A stretch of DNA of 9,362 nucleotides from Clostridiales bacterium (GCA_009774055.1 VSNB01000120.1:1-9362); one strand, 5' to 3'; positions 1-6,541 are shown, counted from the first letter of the stretch. Numbers and translations are program-made. The notes: generated by a model not told the origin, from the letters alone.

Positions 1-770
1 AACCGGGGGCTGTCCTTCACCAGCTTGGTCAGCCGGTGGCCGTCCATCTGGGGCATCTCGATATCGGTGATGATCAGCGCCACCCGGCGGTCCAGGTCCC
101 TGTCGTCAGGGATGGCCGACAGGGCGTCCCAGAGCTCCTGACCATTGGGGAACATCTGGAGGTTCACATAGTTGGCCTTCCGCAGGGAGTCCCCGATCAT
201 CTTGCTGAGAAGGACGGAGTCCTCCGCTACCCAGATGGGCTTGTCGTTCCGGTCCCTGGGCCCCAGGCTCTCCACCTCGGAAATCTGAATCGTCGTCTCC
301 GGCGCGATCTCCGCAACGATGCGCTCAAAGTCCAGAATGGTCACCAGGTCCCCGCCCTCGCACTGGGCGATGCCGGTAGCCACGCCCTCGGCGCCGCCGG
401 AAACCGTCTTATCCGGCTTCTGAATGTCCGTCCAGGAAATGCGGTCGATGCGCACCACCGTGTGAACCCGGAAGGCGATAAACATCTTGTTGAAATTGGT
501 GATGATGAAAATATCCTTGGGGCTCTTCTCCTGCTCCATGCCCAGATACCTGGGCAGATCCACCACCGTCAGCACCGCGTCCCGGGGCTTGAAGATGCCC
601 TCCACCGCCGGGTGGGCGTGGGGCATGGGCTTCACCGGCTCGGAGATCATGATCTCCCGGACTTTGGCCACATTGATGCCGAACAGATTCCCCCCGATGG
701 TAAACTTCATGATCTCAATCTCATTGGTACCGGACTCCAGCAGGATCCGGCTGTTCTGCGCTTCAGCCAT
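1..770 (-). CDS. cheV: CheV chemotaxis coupling protein (CheW domain plus receiver domain), 3' end cut off by window edge
   Basis: CheV couples methyl-accepting receptors to the CheA kinase and tunes that coupling through phosphorylation of its own receiver domain, acting at the inner face of the membrane. Translating from the ATG at 770-768 gives 256 open codons up to the window edge. Residues about 15-155 form a CheW-like domain (for example KVREIMISEPVKPMPHAHPAVEG near 37-58, TVVDLPRYLGM near 68-78, TILDFERIVAEI near 144-155). A receiver domain starts near residue 178: the acidic pair E183-D184 (WVAEDS) and the likely phospho-acceptor D236 (LIITDIEMPQMDG) are present; the last part, including the expected conserved Lys, lies outside the window. 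CheV proteins are usually about 300 residues, so roughly 50 are missing. A GGGAG Shine-Dalgarno lies 9 bases before the ATG. It follows cheD after 44 bases, so it is probably cotranscribed. Domain order separates it from plain CheW or CheY. Confidence 0.95.
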   Translation of the reverse strand, partial: MAEAQNSRILLESGTNEIEIMKFTIGGNLFGINVAKVREIMISEPVKPMPHAHPAVEGIFKPRDAVLTVVDLPRYLGMEQEKSPKDIFIITNFNKMFIAFRVHTVVRIDRISWTDIQKPDKTVSGGAEGVATGIAQCEGGDLVTILDFERIVAEIAPETTIQISEVESLGPRDRNDKPIWVAEDSVLLSKMIGDSLRKANYVNLQMFPNGQELWDALSAIPDDRDLDRRVALIITDIEMPQMDGHRLTKLVKDSPR

Positions 771-790
771 TCTCTGACACTCCCATCTCT

Positions 791-818
791 AATAAATTAT
801 GTGCCTGTACTGTCTCAA
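791..818 (-). promoter_or_regulatory. Possible weak internal promoter ahead of cheV
   Basis: On the minus strand, TTGAGA (818-813) is followed after 16 bases by TTTATT (796-791), matching the vegetative -35 at 5 of 6 positions and the -10 at 4 of 6. The cheD-cheV gap is conspicuously AT-rich compared with its GC-rich surroundings. The -35 overlaps the cheD stop codon. The match is weak, and no SigD-type element (TAAA, 15 bases, GCCGATAA) is visible here. It could simply be an unstructured ribosome-loading region for cheV. Confidence 0.22.
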
Positions 819-1294
819 AAGAACACATCCTGCCGGCCATAGGAGCGGATGCACCCCTGCCCGCTGGCTACGTCAAAGAGCAGGGTGCGGGCCACCTTGC
901 CCCCCACGTCCTCCGCAGTCAAGCGGATGCCCTCCTGCCGGAGAATGGTGTGGACGCTCTCAATATTCCTCTGTCCGATGTTGCCCAGACTGCCGCCGTT
1001 GACCTCAAACATCTTGGCCCCGCCGGCAATCTTCACCGTAATACGGCTTTTCTGGGCGCCCTTCCCCGTCATCTGGCGGAGCGTCTCCCGGATGCCGGTG
1101 TCCGCGTACTTAAAGGCGTTCTTTCTTCCCGCCTCCATATTCATGGGCAGCATCACGTGCAGCAGCGCCCCCAGGTGCAGAACCGGGTCCTCAAAGCATA
1201 AACCGATACACGAGCCAAGGGCGTATGTAATCAGGACGCCGGAGCCCTTGGCCATCTTCATATCCGCAATCCCGACAGTAATCTTATCATTCAT
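815..1294 (-). CDS. cheD: CheD, chemoreceptor glutamine deamidase
   Basis: CheD deamidates specific glutamines of methyl-accepting chemotaxis proteins and binds CheC, stimulating its CheY-P phosphatase activity. The 159-residue product is of normal length. The catalytic triad known for the family is visible with correct spacing: T23 and C29 in the ITYALGSCIG segment and H46 in ALLHVMLP (Cys to His 17 apart, Thr 6 before Cys). Other family hallmarks are the KYADTGI segment near 62-68, KIAGGAKMF near 88-96 and the GSLGNIGQRNIE segment near 101-112. The ATG at 1294-1292 overlaps the cheC TGA in an ATGA junction with only a weak Shine-Dalgarno, so translational coupling to cheC is likely. This would keep the two interacting proteins in proportion. 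Function is secure from the intact catalytic residues; the receptors it acts on are not in the window. Confidence 0.97.
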   Translation of the reverse strand: MNDKITVGIADMKMAKGSGVLITYALGSCIGLCFEDPVLHLGALLHVMLPMNMEAGRKNAFKYADTGIRETLRQMTGKGAQKSRITVKIAGGAKMFEVNGGSLGNIGQRNIESVHTILRQEGIRLTAEDVGGKVARTLLFDVASGQGCIRSYGRQDVFF

Positions 1295-1914
1295 TCCGCA
1301 ACGCCCAGCTTTGCCAGTAAGAAATTCAGGGAGCGCACGTCAGGCGAGAGCAGCAGGTGGCAGGGGACCTGTTTGCCGCCGCAGACGAAATTCCCTCCAA
1401 TAGTCATAAGATAGTCGCTGGTTCCGCCGTACATAGCCATGGGCACAGCTAGGATGGCCCCCTGCATATCCACCGCAAAGGCGGGGACCGTCAGGTTCAC
1501 AGCAATGCCGGACAGGCCGGACAAAGCATTGATAAAGGTGGAAATCAGGATGTTGCCCACTTCGATCAGGGTGGACTGGTGCATTTCGTCCAGCTCTCCA
1601 TAGTCGCTGATCTGTACGCCCAGCATGGCGTCCAGCACCAGGTTGACAAACTCCAGCTGCTGCACCGACAGCATAACGCCGCTCATCTGGCCTCCCATGC
1701 CCACCAGCACGCCGGCGGTGACCGCCTCCGGGCCGCCGATCCAGTCGATGGCCTCGTTATAGCCCATGATCCGCACCTCCGGCAGGGTGATGCGCACCTC
1801 CCGCTCCAGCAGCTGGCCCAGAGCGGTGGCCGCATTTCCGGTACCGATGCTGCCAATCTCCCGCAAAGTGTCCAGCTCCAGGGAATTCAGCTGGTCAAAG
1901 CTCTTGATGTTCAT
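1291..1914 (-). CDS. cheC: CheC, CheY-P phosphatase of the CheC/FliY/CheX family
   Basis: CheC removes phosphate from CheY-P and is the binding partner of CheD. The 207-residue protein has the two-fold repeat of the family, each half with an acid/Ser-x3-Glu-x2-Asn-x22-Pro phosphatase motif. The second motif is complete: S114, E118, N121 (IEVGNILIS) and P144. The first has D15, E19 and P45 at the right spacing, but the Asn position is Ser22 (REIGSIGTGN), so this site may be impaired. The length matches Bacillus CheC (about 209), and there is no C-terminal SpoA domain, which rules out FliY. The start ATG at 1914-1912 has GGGAGGG 6 bases upstream, in the 15-base gap after the preceding rod gene. 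The 3' end overlaps cheD by four bases. The family call is firm; how much activity the first site keeps is unknown. Confidence 0.96.
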   Translation of the reverse strand: MNIKSFDQLNSLELDTLREIGSIGTGNAATALGQLLEREVRITLPEVRIMGYNEAIDWIGGPEAVTAGVLVGMGGQMSGVMLSVQQLEFVNLVLDAMLGVQISDYGELDEMHQSTLIEVGNILISTFINALSGLSGIAVNLTVPAFAVDMQGAILAVPMAMYGGTSDYLMTIGGNFVCGGKQVPCHLLLSPDVRSLNFLLAKLGVAE

Positions 1915-1929
1915 ATGCAGCCCTCCCCG

Positions 1930-2706
1930 TTACCCTCTCAGGTTATTGAAGGTCGTCTCGATCTCGTCGGTGGTGGTCACCATCTTCAGGCAGTAGCTGA
2001 ACGCCCGCTGGGACTCGATCACCTTGATAAACTCCTGGGTCAGATCGGTGTTGCTCATTTCCAGCATCCCCCGCATCACCTGCCCGGTACCCAGGTACAG
2101 CTGACCGTTGAGCTCCGTGGGGATCAGCCGGTTATCCCGGGTGTGGAGCATACCGTAGTGGATGGCGTAATCGAATACGCCCACATCCAGGTCCGCCTCC
2201 CGGTTCTCCGGGTCGATAACGATAAAGTTGCCCTGGGAGTCCAGCACGCAGCGGCCGAAGTTGTCGCTCAGCCGCCATACGGTGGTGGGCTCCGGCTCAA
2301 TGAGCTCCCCGTTCTCGTCGTACTCCGGCTCCGCATCCTCGGCGGGGGGGATCTGGAACTCGTTCATTTCGAAAGCGCCGTCCCGGGTGAAGGAAACCTC
2401 CTGGGTCGCCGGATCGTACACGGCGAAGAAGCCGTCGCCGTTGATGGCAAAGTCGAAGGTCATCCCCGTGTCCTTGAACCCCCGGGTGGTGGTGTCGATG
2501 GGCGCATGGATCATCCTTGCGCCGGTACCCTTGGGCAGGTTGTCGCCGTTGATGCCCTCCACATCCCGGTTCATCAGCTCGCCGAAGGCCACCCGCTCAC
2601 AGCGGTAGCCCTGGGTGTTGACGTTGGCGATGTTGTGGGACTGGACGTCCATGCGCAGCTGCTGCTGAAAGGCGCCCACAGCGGCGGTATAAAATGACAT
2701 ATTCAT
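1930..2706 (-). CDS. flgG: FlgG/FlhP-type flagellar rod protein (second of a tandem pair)
   Basis: This encodes a flagellar basal-body rod protein, exported through the type III gate encoded upstream and assembled in the distal rod outside the membrane. The 258-residue product starts with the rod signature (SHNIANVNTQGYRCER, residues 23-38), has the central FAINGDGFFAVYD (86-98) and FTRDGAFEMNE (106-116) segments, and ends in the FlgG-type helix (MLEMSNTDL, SQRAF, TTTDEI, NNLRG). Between the central segment and the next conserved block is an acidic, proline-rich stretch at about 119-141, unlike the short glycine-rich turn usually seen. ATG at 2706-2704 is preferred over the ATG two codons later because GAGGTG lies 8 bases before it. 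The C-terminal signature makes this the FlgG/FlhP-like member. FlgG, FlgF and FlgE share this architecture, so the exact rod position is inferred. Confidence 0.88.
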   Translation of the reverse strand: MNMSFYTAAVGAFQQQLRMDVQSHNIANVNTQGYRCERVAFGELMNRDVEGINGDNLPKGTGARMIHAPIDTTTRGFKDTGMTFDFAINGDGFFAVYDPATQEVSFTRDGAFEMNEFQIPPAEDAEPEYDENGELIEPEPTTVWRLSDNFGRCVLDSQGNFIVIDPENREADLDVGVFDYAIHYGMLHTRDNRLIPTELNGQLYLGTGQVMRGMLEMSNTDLTQEFIKVIESQRAFSYCLKMVTTTDEIETTFNNLRG

Positions 2707-2754
2707 ATGGCGCGCACCTCACTTTCTGTATTCCGCAGACCGAGCCCCTCCGCC

Positions 2755-3510
2755 TTACAGGCGGCCCAGCTCGGTAGTATCCTTGGTCATGACCTGGTCA
2801 TAGATTTTGCTCATCTGGGCCGCGCTCTGGAGGGCCCGCTGGGTGCCCATCATAGCCACCATTTCCTGAATCATGTTGGCGTTGGAGCGCTCCACCATGC
2901 CGTGGTGGATGGTATAGCCGGTGCTGGCCTGGGGCTGGCCGCCAGTGAAGAGGCCGTGGTCGTTGCGCTCCAGAGCATCGGTATCCTGGAAGGCGAACAC
3001 CCCCAGGTTGGCGATCAGATTGCGGTCCTCCATGGTGAAAATGCCGCCGTCGGCATCGACGTAGATGTTGTCCGTAGCCATCCGGATGGGCTGACGGTTG
3101 GCGTCCAGCACCCGGCCCTGGCCCGGCAGCACCAGGAAGCCCTCCTCGTCCAGGTTGAAGCTCCCCGCCCGGGTATAGGCCACCTCGCCGTCCCACTCAA
3201 TGGCGAAGAAGCCGTCCCCTTCGATGGCGAAATCCAGAGGCAGCTCCGTCTCCTCCAGGGAGCCCTGCGTAAAGTCGGTATACTGCTGGTCGGGGGCCAG
3301 GATGTAGGCGTAGGGACCGATCTCCTCGGTATTGACCTTGTCCTTGTTGCCCACCCGGCTGAGAATAACCTCCCGGAAGGCGGTGCTGTCGGTATACCGC
3401 TCGGCCTTATAACCGGCGGTAGAGACGTTGGTCATGTTGTTGGAAATGACGTCCAGCCGGCGGCCATGGCTGAGCATGGCGGAGGTCAGCTGATAAAAGC
3501 CTCTGAACAT
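2755..3510 (-). CDS. flgF: FlgF/FlhO-type flagellar rod protein (first of a tandem pair)
   Basis: A second rod/hook-family protein, 251 residues. The N-terminus carries the rod motif (SNNMTNVSTAGYKAER, about 23-38), followed by the conserved FAIEGDGFFAIEWDGEVAYTRAG segment near residues 94-116 and LDEEGFLVLPGQGRVLD just after it. The C-terminal helix (MVERSNANMIQEMV, TQRALQSAAQM) is the family type but lacks the FlgG-like NNLR ending, which is why FlgF/FlhO is favoured. It would be exported by the FlhA/FlhB/FliPQR gate and built into the distal rod. ATG at 3510-3508 has an AGGAG about 9 bases upstream. The gene begins 28 bases after the sigma gene and is followed 48 bases later by its paralogue. 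A sigma gene followed by two FlgG-type genes is an arrangement I recall from other Clostridia such as C. difficile. Many annotation pipelines would call this simply FlgG or hook-basal body protein. Confidence 0.85.
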   Translation of the reverse strand: MFRGFYQLTSAMLSHGRRLDVISNNMTNVSTAGYKAERYTDSTAFREVILSRVGNKDKVNTEEIGPYAYILAPDQQYTDFTQGSLEETELPLDFAIEGDGFFAIEWDGEVAYTRAGSFNLDEEGFLVLPGQGRVLDANRQPIRMATDNIYVDADGGIFTMEDRNLIANLGVFAFQDTDALERNDHGLFTGGQPQASTGYTIHHGMVERSNANMIQEMVAMMGTQRALQSAAQMSKIYDQVMTKDTTELGRL

Positions 3511-3538
3511 ATATAGTCTCTCCTCTCAACGCTGGGGA

Positions 3539-4357
3539 TCACTTTTCCCCGTTCATGTACTGCTTCATATACAATTTCAGCTTCTGGATGGCCCGGGAGT
3601 GGATCTGGGAGATACGGGGCTCGCTGACCTCCATCACCTGGGCGATTTCCTTCATGCTGAGATTTTTCCGGTAGTACAGGGACACCACCATCTGCTCGTT
3701 TTCCCGCAGAGAGCAAATCCCCTCCGCCAGGGTGTCCAGCAGCTCCTGGCGCAGCAGGGAGTCCTCGGGCCGGCCTCCGCCGCCGCTGTCGGCCACGTCC
3801 ATGCCTCCCTGCTCCTGGTCGTCGAAAATGGAGTCCAGGCTCAGCAGGTTGCACAGCGCGGAGTTTGCCAGGTCCTCCTGGTACTGCTGGCTGGTGACCC
3901 CCAGCCGTCCGGCGATCTCCTCGTCGGTGGGACACCGCCCCAGCTCGGAGTAGAGCTCCACGCTGGCTTGGTCAATCTCCCGGGCCTTCCGCCGCACGCT
4001 GCGGGGAACCCAATCCTGGCGGCGGGCCAGGTCAATTACCGCCCCCCGGATGCGCTTGGAGACGAACGTCTCGAACTTGATGCCCTTGTCGGGATCGAAC
4101 TTGTCGATAGCGCCCACCAGAGCCAGAATGCCCTCGTTAATGATGTCATCCACCTGTGCGAAGCTGGAGTAGACCCCCCGCACCTGCAGGGCAATGGACT
4201 TCACCAGCCCCACGTACCGCAGGGCCAGGGGCCATTTCAGCTCCTGGCATCCGCTGGAGCGGTAGAGCAGGAGGAGGTCCTCCTTGCTCATTTCATCCAG
4301 CTCCGACTGGGTGTAGCCCAGCTCCTCCATGGACAGGGCGGCACCCCCCCCGGTCAT
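3539..4357 (-). CDS. fliA: RNA polymerase sigma-28 family factor for flagellar genes (FliA/SigD/WhiG family)
   Basis: This sigma factor directs RNA polymerase to late flagellar and chemotaxis promoters. The 272-residue product has region 2 (VDDIINEGILALVGAIDKFDP from about 69, then FETFVSKRIRGAVIDLARR), the family hallmark DWVPRSVRRKAREI at 115-128, a region 3 helix pair (PTDEEIAGRLGV near 143-154), and a region 4 helix-turn-helix (SMKEIAQVMEVSEPRISQIHSRA, 234-256). The NLLSLDSIFDDQ segment near 170-181 resembles SigD. An acidic, glycine-rich linker (about 182-196) joins regions 3 and 4. The ATG at 4357-4355 overlaps the flhA stop as ATGA, with AAAGG 10 bases upstream. Codons 3-5 are a run of eight G. 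An alternative ATG at codon 10 (4330-4328) would skip the run. The family is secure; its anti-sigma factor FlgM is not in the window. Confidence 0.95.
   Translation of the reverse strand: MTGGGAALSMEELGYTQSELDEMSKEDLLLLYRSSGCQELKWPLALRYVGLVKSIALQVRGVYSSFAQVDDIINEGILALVGAIDKFDPDKGIKFETFVSKRIRGAVIDLARRQDWVPRSVRRKAREIDQASVELYSELGRCPTDEEIAGRLGVTSQQYQEDLANSALCNLLSLDSIFDDQEQGGMDVADSGGGGRPEDSLLRQELLDTLAEGICSLRENEQMVVSLYYRKNLSMKEIAQVMEVSEPRISQIHSRAIQKLKLYMKQYMNGEK
4344..4351 (-). repeat. Homopolymer run of eight G at the 5' end of the sigma gene
   Basis: The minus strand has eight consecutive G (eight C on the plus strand), covering codons 3, 4 and most of 5 of the sigma reading frame (MTGGGAALS). 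Runs like this are prone to slippage during replication or sequencing. A change of one base would put the upstream ATG out of frame, while the ATG at 4330-4328 would remain usable. Confidence 0.9.
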
Positions 4358-6456
4358 ACGGCGGCCGCCTTTCTCTGGCTGTCCCTAGTCAGGGAGATAT
4401 TCCCCAGGGACTGGATCTGCACGTCGCTGGTAATCTCATTGAAGGCCAGCACGTACAGGTTGGGATAGAACTGGGCCAGCATCCGGCTGAAGTACACCCG
4501 GATCACCTGGCTGGTCAGCACAATGGGGGTCTGGCCCAGGTCGTTGAATTTCTTGATGAGGTCCGCCAGCTGGGTGACGATCTGCTGCATGAGGTCGGGA
4601 CCCATCGCCAGGTAGATGCCCTGCTCGTTCTTGCTGAGAGAGGCGATGACCCGCTTCTCCACCTCGGCGTCCAGGGTAACCACCCGCAGCTGGCCGTGCT
4701 CGCAGAAGCGGCGGGTGATGGTGCGGGCCAAGGCGCCGCGGACGTTCTCCGTCACCATATCCAGGTCCTTGGTGGCCGCCAGGGCATCCACGGCAGTCTC
4801 CAGGATGGTTCCCAGATCCCGGATGGGCACGCCCTCCCGCAGCAGATTGCGTAAGATGCGCTCCAAGTGGGCATAGGAGAGGAAATTGGGAATGGCCTCC
4901 TCCACCAGCTCCGGGGAGGTGCGCTTGAGGTTCTCCACCAGCTGGATCACCTCCGCCCGGCCCAGCAGTTCGTAGGCGTGGGACCGGACCACCTCGCTCA
5001 GGTGGGTCTGCATCACCGACAGAGGGTCGATAACGGTATAGCCGTAAATTTCCGCCATTTCCTTGTTCTCCGGCAGAATCCATCGGGAGGGGATGCCGTA
5101 GGCCGGCTCCACCGTCTCGATCCCGTCGATCTCCCCGGTAGGGTTAGCGGGCTCCAGGGCCAGATAGTAATCCACCAGGATCTCGCCCCGGGCCACCTCC
5201 TCGCCCTTGATCTTCACCACGTACTGGTTGGTACCCAGGGCGGAGGAGTCGTGGAAGCGGATGGAGGGAATCACGAAGCCCATGTCCTGGGCATACTGCC
5301 GGCGGAAGATGACAATGCGGCCGATGAGCTTGCCGCCGCTGTTCTCATCCACCATAGGAATGAGGCTGTAGCCGAACTCCATTTCGATGGGGTCCACCGT
5401 CAGGAGGGTGTACACATTGTTGATGTCCTTGTAGAACTCGTTGGCGCTGGGCTGGGGGGCCTCCTCCGGGACCGCCGCCGCGGCGGCCTCGGCGGCGGCG
5501 ACCTCCGCCTGCTGTTTGTCGGTCTGGGTACTGATAAACCACCCAGAGACAGCAAGGCCCAGACCTACCAGGAGCAGCGGCACATGGGGCGTGCCGGGGA
5601 TGCAGCCCAGCAGGGCAATGACGAGGCCCGCCGTGAGGATGGCCTTGGGCTGGCCCAGGAACTGCCGGACCACGTCGTCGTTGAGGCTTCCATCGGACAC
5701 GGTCCGGGTAACCACCATGGCGGTGGCCGTGGAGATCATCAGGGAGGGGATCTGGCTGACCAGACCATCGCCGATGGTGGCGATGGAGTAGGTCTGCACC
5801 GCCGCGCCCATCTCCATCTTGCCGATGGTCACGCCCATAATCAGTCCGCCCACAAAGTTGATGGCGGTGACGATGAGGCTCAGGGTGGCGTCGCCCTTGA
5901 CGAACTTGGTGGCGCCGTCCATGGCGCCGTAGAAGTCGGCTTCCTTCTGGATCTTGGCCCGGCGGGCCTTGGCCCCCTGCTCGTCGATGAGGCCGGAAGA
6001 AAGGTCCGCGTCAATAGCCATCTGCTTACCGGGCATGGCGTCCAGGGTAAACCGGGCCGCCACTTCGGAGACGCGCTCCGCGCCCTTGGTCACAACGATC
6101 AGCTGGACCAGCACGATAATCAGGAAGATGATGACGCCCAGGACGATATTCCCCTGGGTAATCATGTTGCCGAAAGACAGAATGACGCTGCCGGCGTTAC
6201 CGTTGTTGCCCAGAATCTGCCGGGTGGTAGAAATATTCAGTCCCAGCCGGAACAGGGTGGTAATCAGCAGCAGGGATGGGAATATGGAAAAATCCAACGC
6301 GTCCGACACCGTCATGGTAATCACCAGGATCAGCATGGACAGGGAGATATTGACCACCAGCAGTACGTCCAGCAGCGCAAGAGGCAGCGGGACGACGATA
6401 AACAGGACAATGACGACTACCGCGAGCGCTATGCCGTTTTGGAGAATTCGCTTCAT
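4354..6456 (-). CDS. flhA: FlhA, flagellar type III export gate protein
   Basis: FlhA forms the nonameric ring of the export gate that uses proton motive force and docks chaperone-substrate complexes. With the ATG at 6456-6454 the protein has 700 residues, normal for the family. The N-terminal part to about residue 310 holds the hydrophobic membrane segments. The FHIPEP family signature runs from about 135 to 166 (RFTLDAMPGKQMAIDADLSS begins it). The FVKGD segment retains the residues equivalent to Lys203 and Asp208 of Salmonella FlhA, at about 184 and 189. An Ala-rich linker at about 315-334 leads into the cytoplasmic domain, with conserved segments such as YGIPSRWI and VIDPLSVMQTHL. A longer reading using TTG at 6474 is possible, but the ATG has AAAGGA 8 bases upstream, and that Shine-Dalgarno would fall inside the longer version. 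The stop overlaps the sigma gene start as ATGA. Confidence 0.98.
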   Translation of the reverse strand: MKRILQNGIALAVVVIVLFIVVPLPLALLDVLLVVNISLSMLILVITMTVSDALDFSIFPSLLLITTLFRLGLNISTTRQILGNNGNAGSVILSFGNMITQGNIVLGVIIFLIIVLVQLIVVTKGAERVSEVAARFTLDAMPGKQMAIDADLSSGLIDEQGAKARRAKIQKEADFYGAMDGATKFVKGDATLSLIVTAINFVGGLIMGVTIGKMEMGAAVQTYSIATIGDGLVSQIPSLMISTATAMVVTRTVSDGSLNDDVVRQFLGQPKAILTAGLVIALLGCIPGTPHVPLLLVGLGLAVSGWFISTQTDKQQAEVAAAEAAAAAVPEEAPQPSANEFYKDINNVYTLLTVDPIEMEFGYSLIPMVDENSGGKLIGRIVIFRRQYAQDMGFVIPSIRFHDSSALGTNQYVVKIKGEEVARGEILVDYYLALEPANPTGEIDGIETVEPAYGIPSRWILPENKEMAEIYGYTVIDPLSVMQTHLSEVVRSHAYELLGRAEVIQLVENLKRTSPELVEEAIPNFLSYAHLERILRNLLREGVPIRDLGTILETAVDALAATKDLDMVTENVRGALARTITRRFCEHGQLRVVTLDAEVEKRVIASLSKNEQGIYLAMGPDLMQQIVTQLADLIKKFNDLGQTPIVLTSQVIRVYFSRMLAQFYPNLYVLAFNEITSDVQIQSLGNISLTRDSQRKAAAV
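5474..5487. repeat. 14-base perfect palindrome inside the FlhA Ala-rich linker
   Basis: GCCGCCGCGGCGGC reads the same on both strands and sits in a patch of GCC/GCG repeats that encodes the Ala-rich linker between the membrane and cytoplasmic parts of FlhA. The simplest reading is a codon-composition effect of repeated alanine codons in GC-rich DNA. Confidence 0.85.
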
Positions 6457-6464
6457 GGGCGCTG

Positions 6465-6470
6465 TCCTTT
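6465..6470 (-). promoter_or_regulatory. Ribosome binding site that fixes the flhA start
   Basis: AAAGGA on the minus strand lies 8 bases before the ATG at 6456-6454. This decides for the ATG over the in-frame TTG at 6474, because the site lies inside the longer reading frame. Confidence 0.8.
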
Positions 6471-6507
6471 CCAAAAATCAGGTCTTGCCATTCTTTCATC
6501 CTATCGT

Positions 6508-6530
6508 AAACGCCCTTACGGGCGGCGTTT
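6508..6530 (-). other. Hairpin in the flhB-flhA gap
   Basis: In the 85-base gap between flhB and flhA, the minus-strand RNA can form a 7-pair stem (AAACGCC with GGCGTTT, 9-base loop). It can instead form a bulged 8-pair stem: AAAC/GTTT and GCCC/GGGC closing a GUAA loop, which is a GNRA-type tetraloop, with GCC bulged. It begins 11 bases after the flhB stop codon. No U-run follows (the next bases are ACGATAGG), so it is not a standard intrinsic terminator. An mRNA-stability or processing element is more plausible. Confidence 0.5.
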
Positions 6531-6541
6531 TCAAACTCAGC

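Noticed and set aside
36..842. Plus-strand open frame of 268 codons at the left edge
   Set aside because: It is antisense to CheV, whose minus-strand translation shows intact CheW and receiver motifs. The low-complexity His/Leu/Gly composition marks it as a shadow.
6457..6474. Longer flhA from the TTG at 6474
   Set aside because: The Shine-Dalgarno AAAGGA lies within this extension and is ideally placed for the ATG at 6456. The six extra residues have no support.
6197..6499. Minus-strand 100-codon open frame starting in the flhB-flhA gap (MKEWQDLIFGK...)
   Set aside because: It runs into flhA in a different frame, has a poor ribosome binding site, and turns into Pro/Ala/Arg-rich shadow sequence. 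A short leader peptide cannot be excluded but is not supported.
6498..6510. SigD-type -10-like sequence (TACGATAG) in the flhB-flhA gap
   Set aside because: No TAAA -35 element occurs 15 bases upstream, and the match to GCCGATAA is partial. It coincides with the 3' side of the hairpin.
6508..6530. Intrinsic terminator between flhB and flhA
   Set aside because: The stem is plausible but there is no U-run after it, and terminating here would cut off flhA and all downstream genes.
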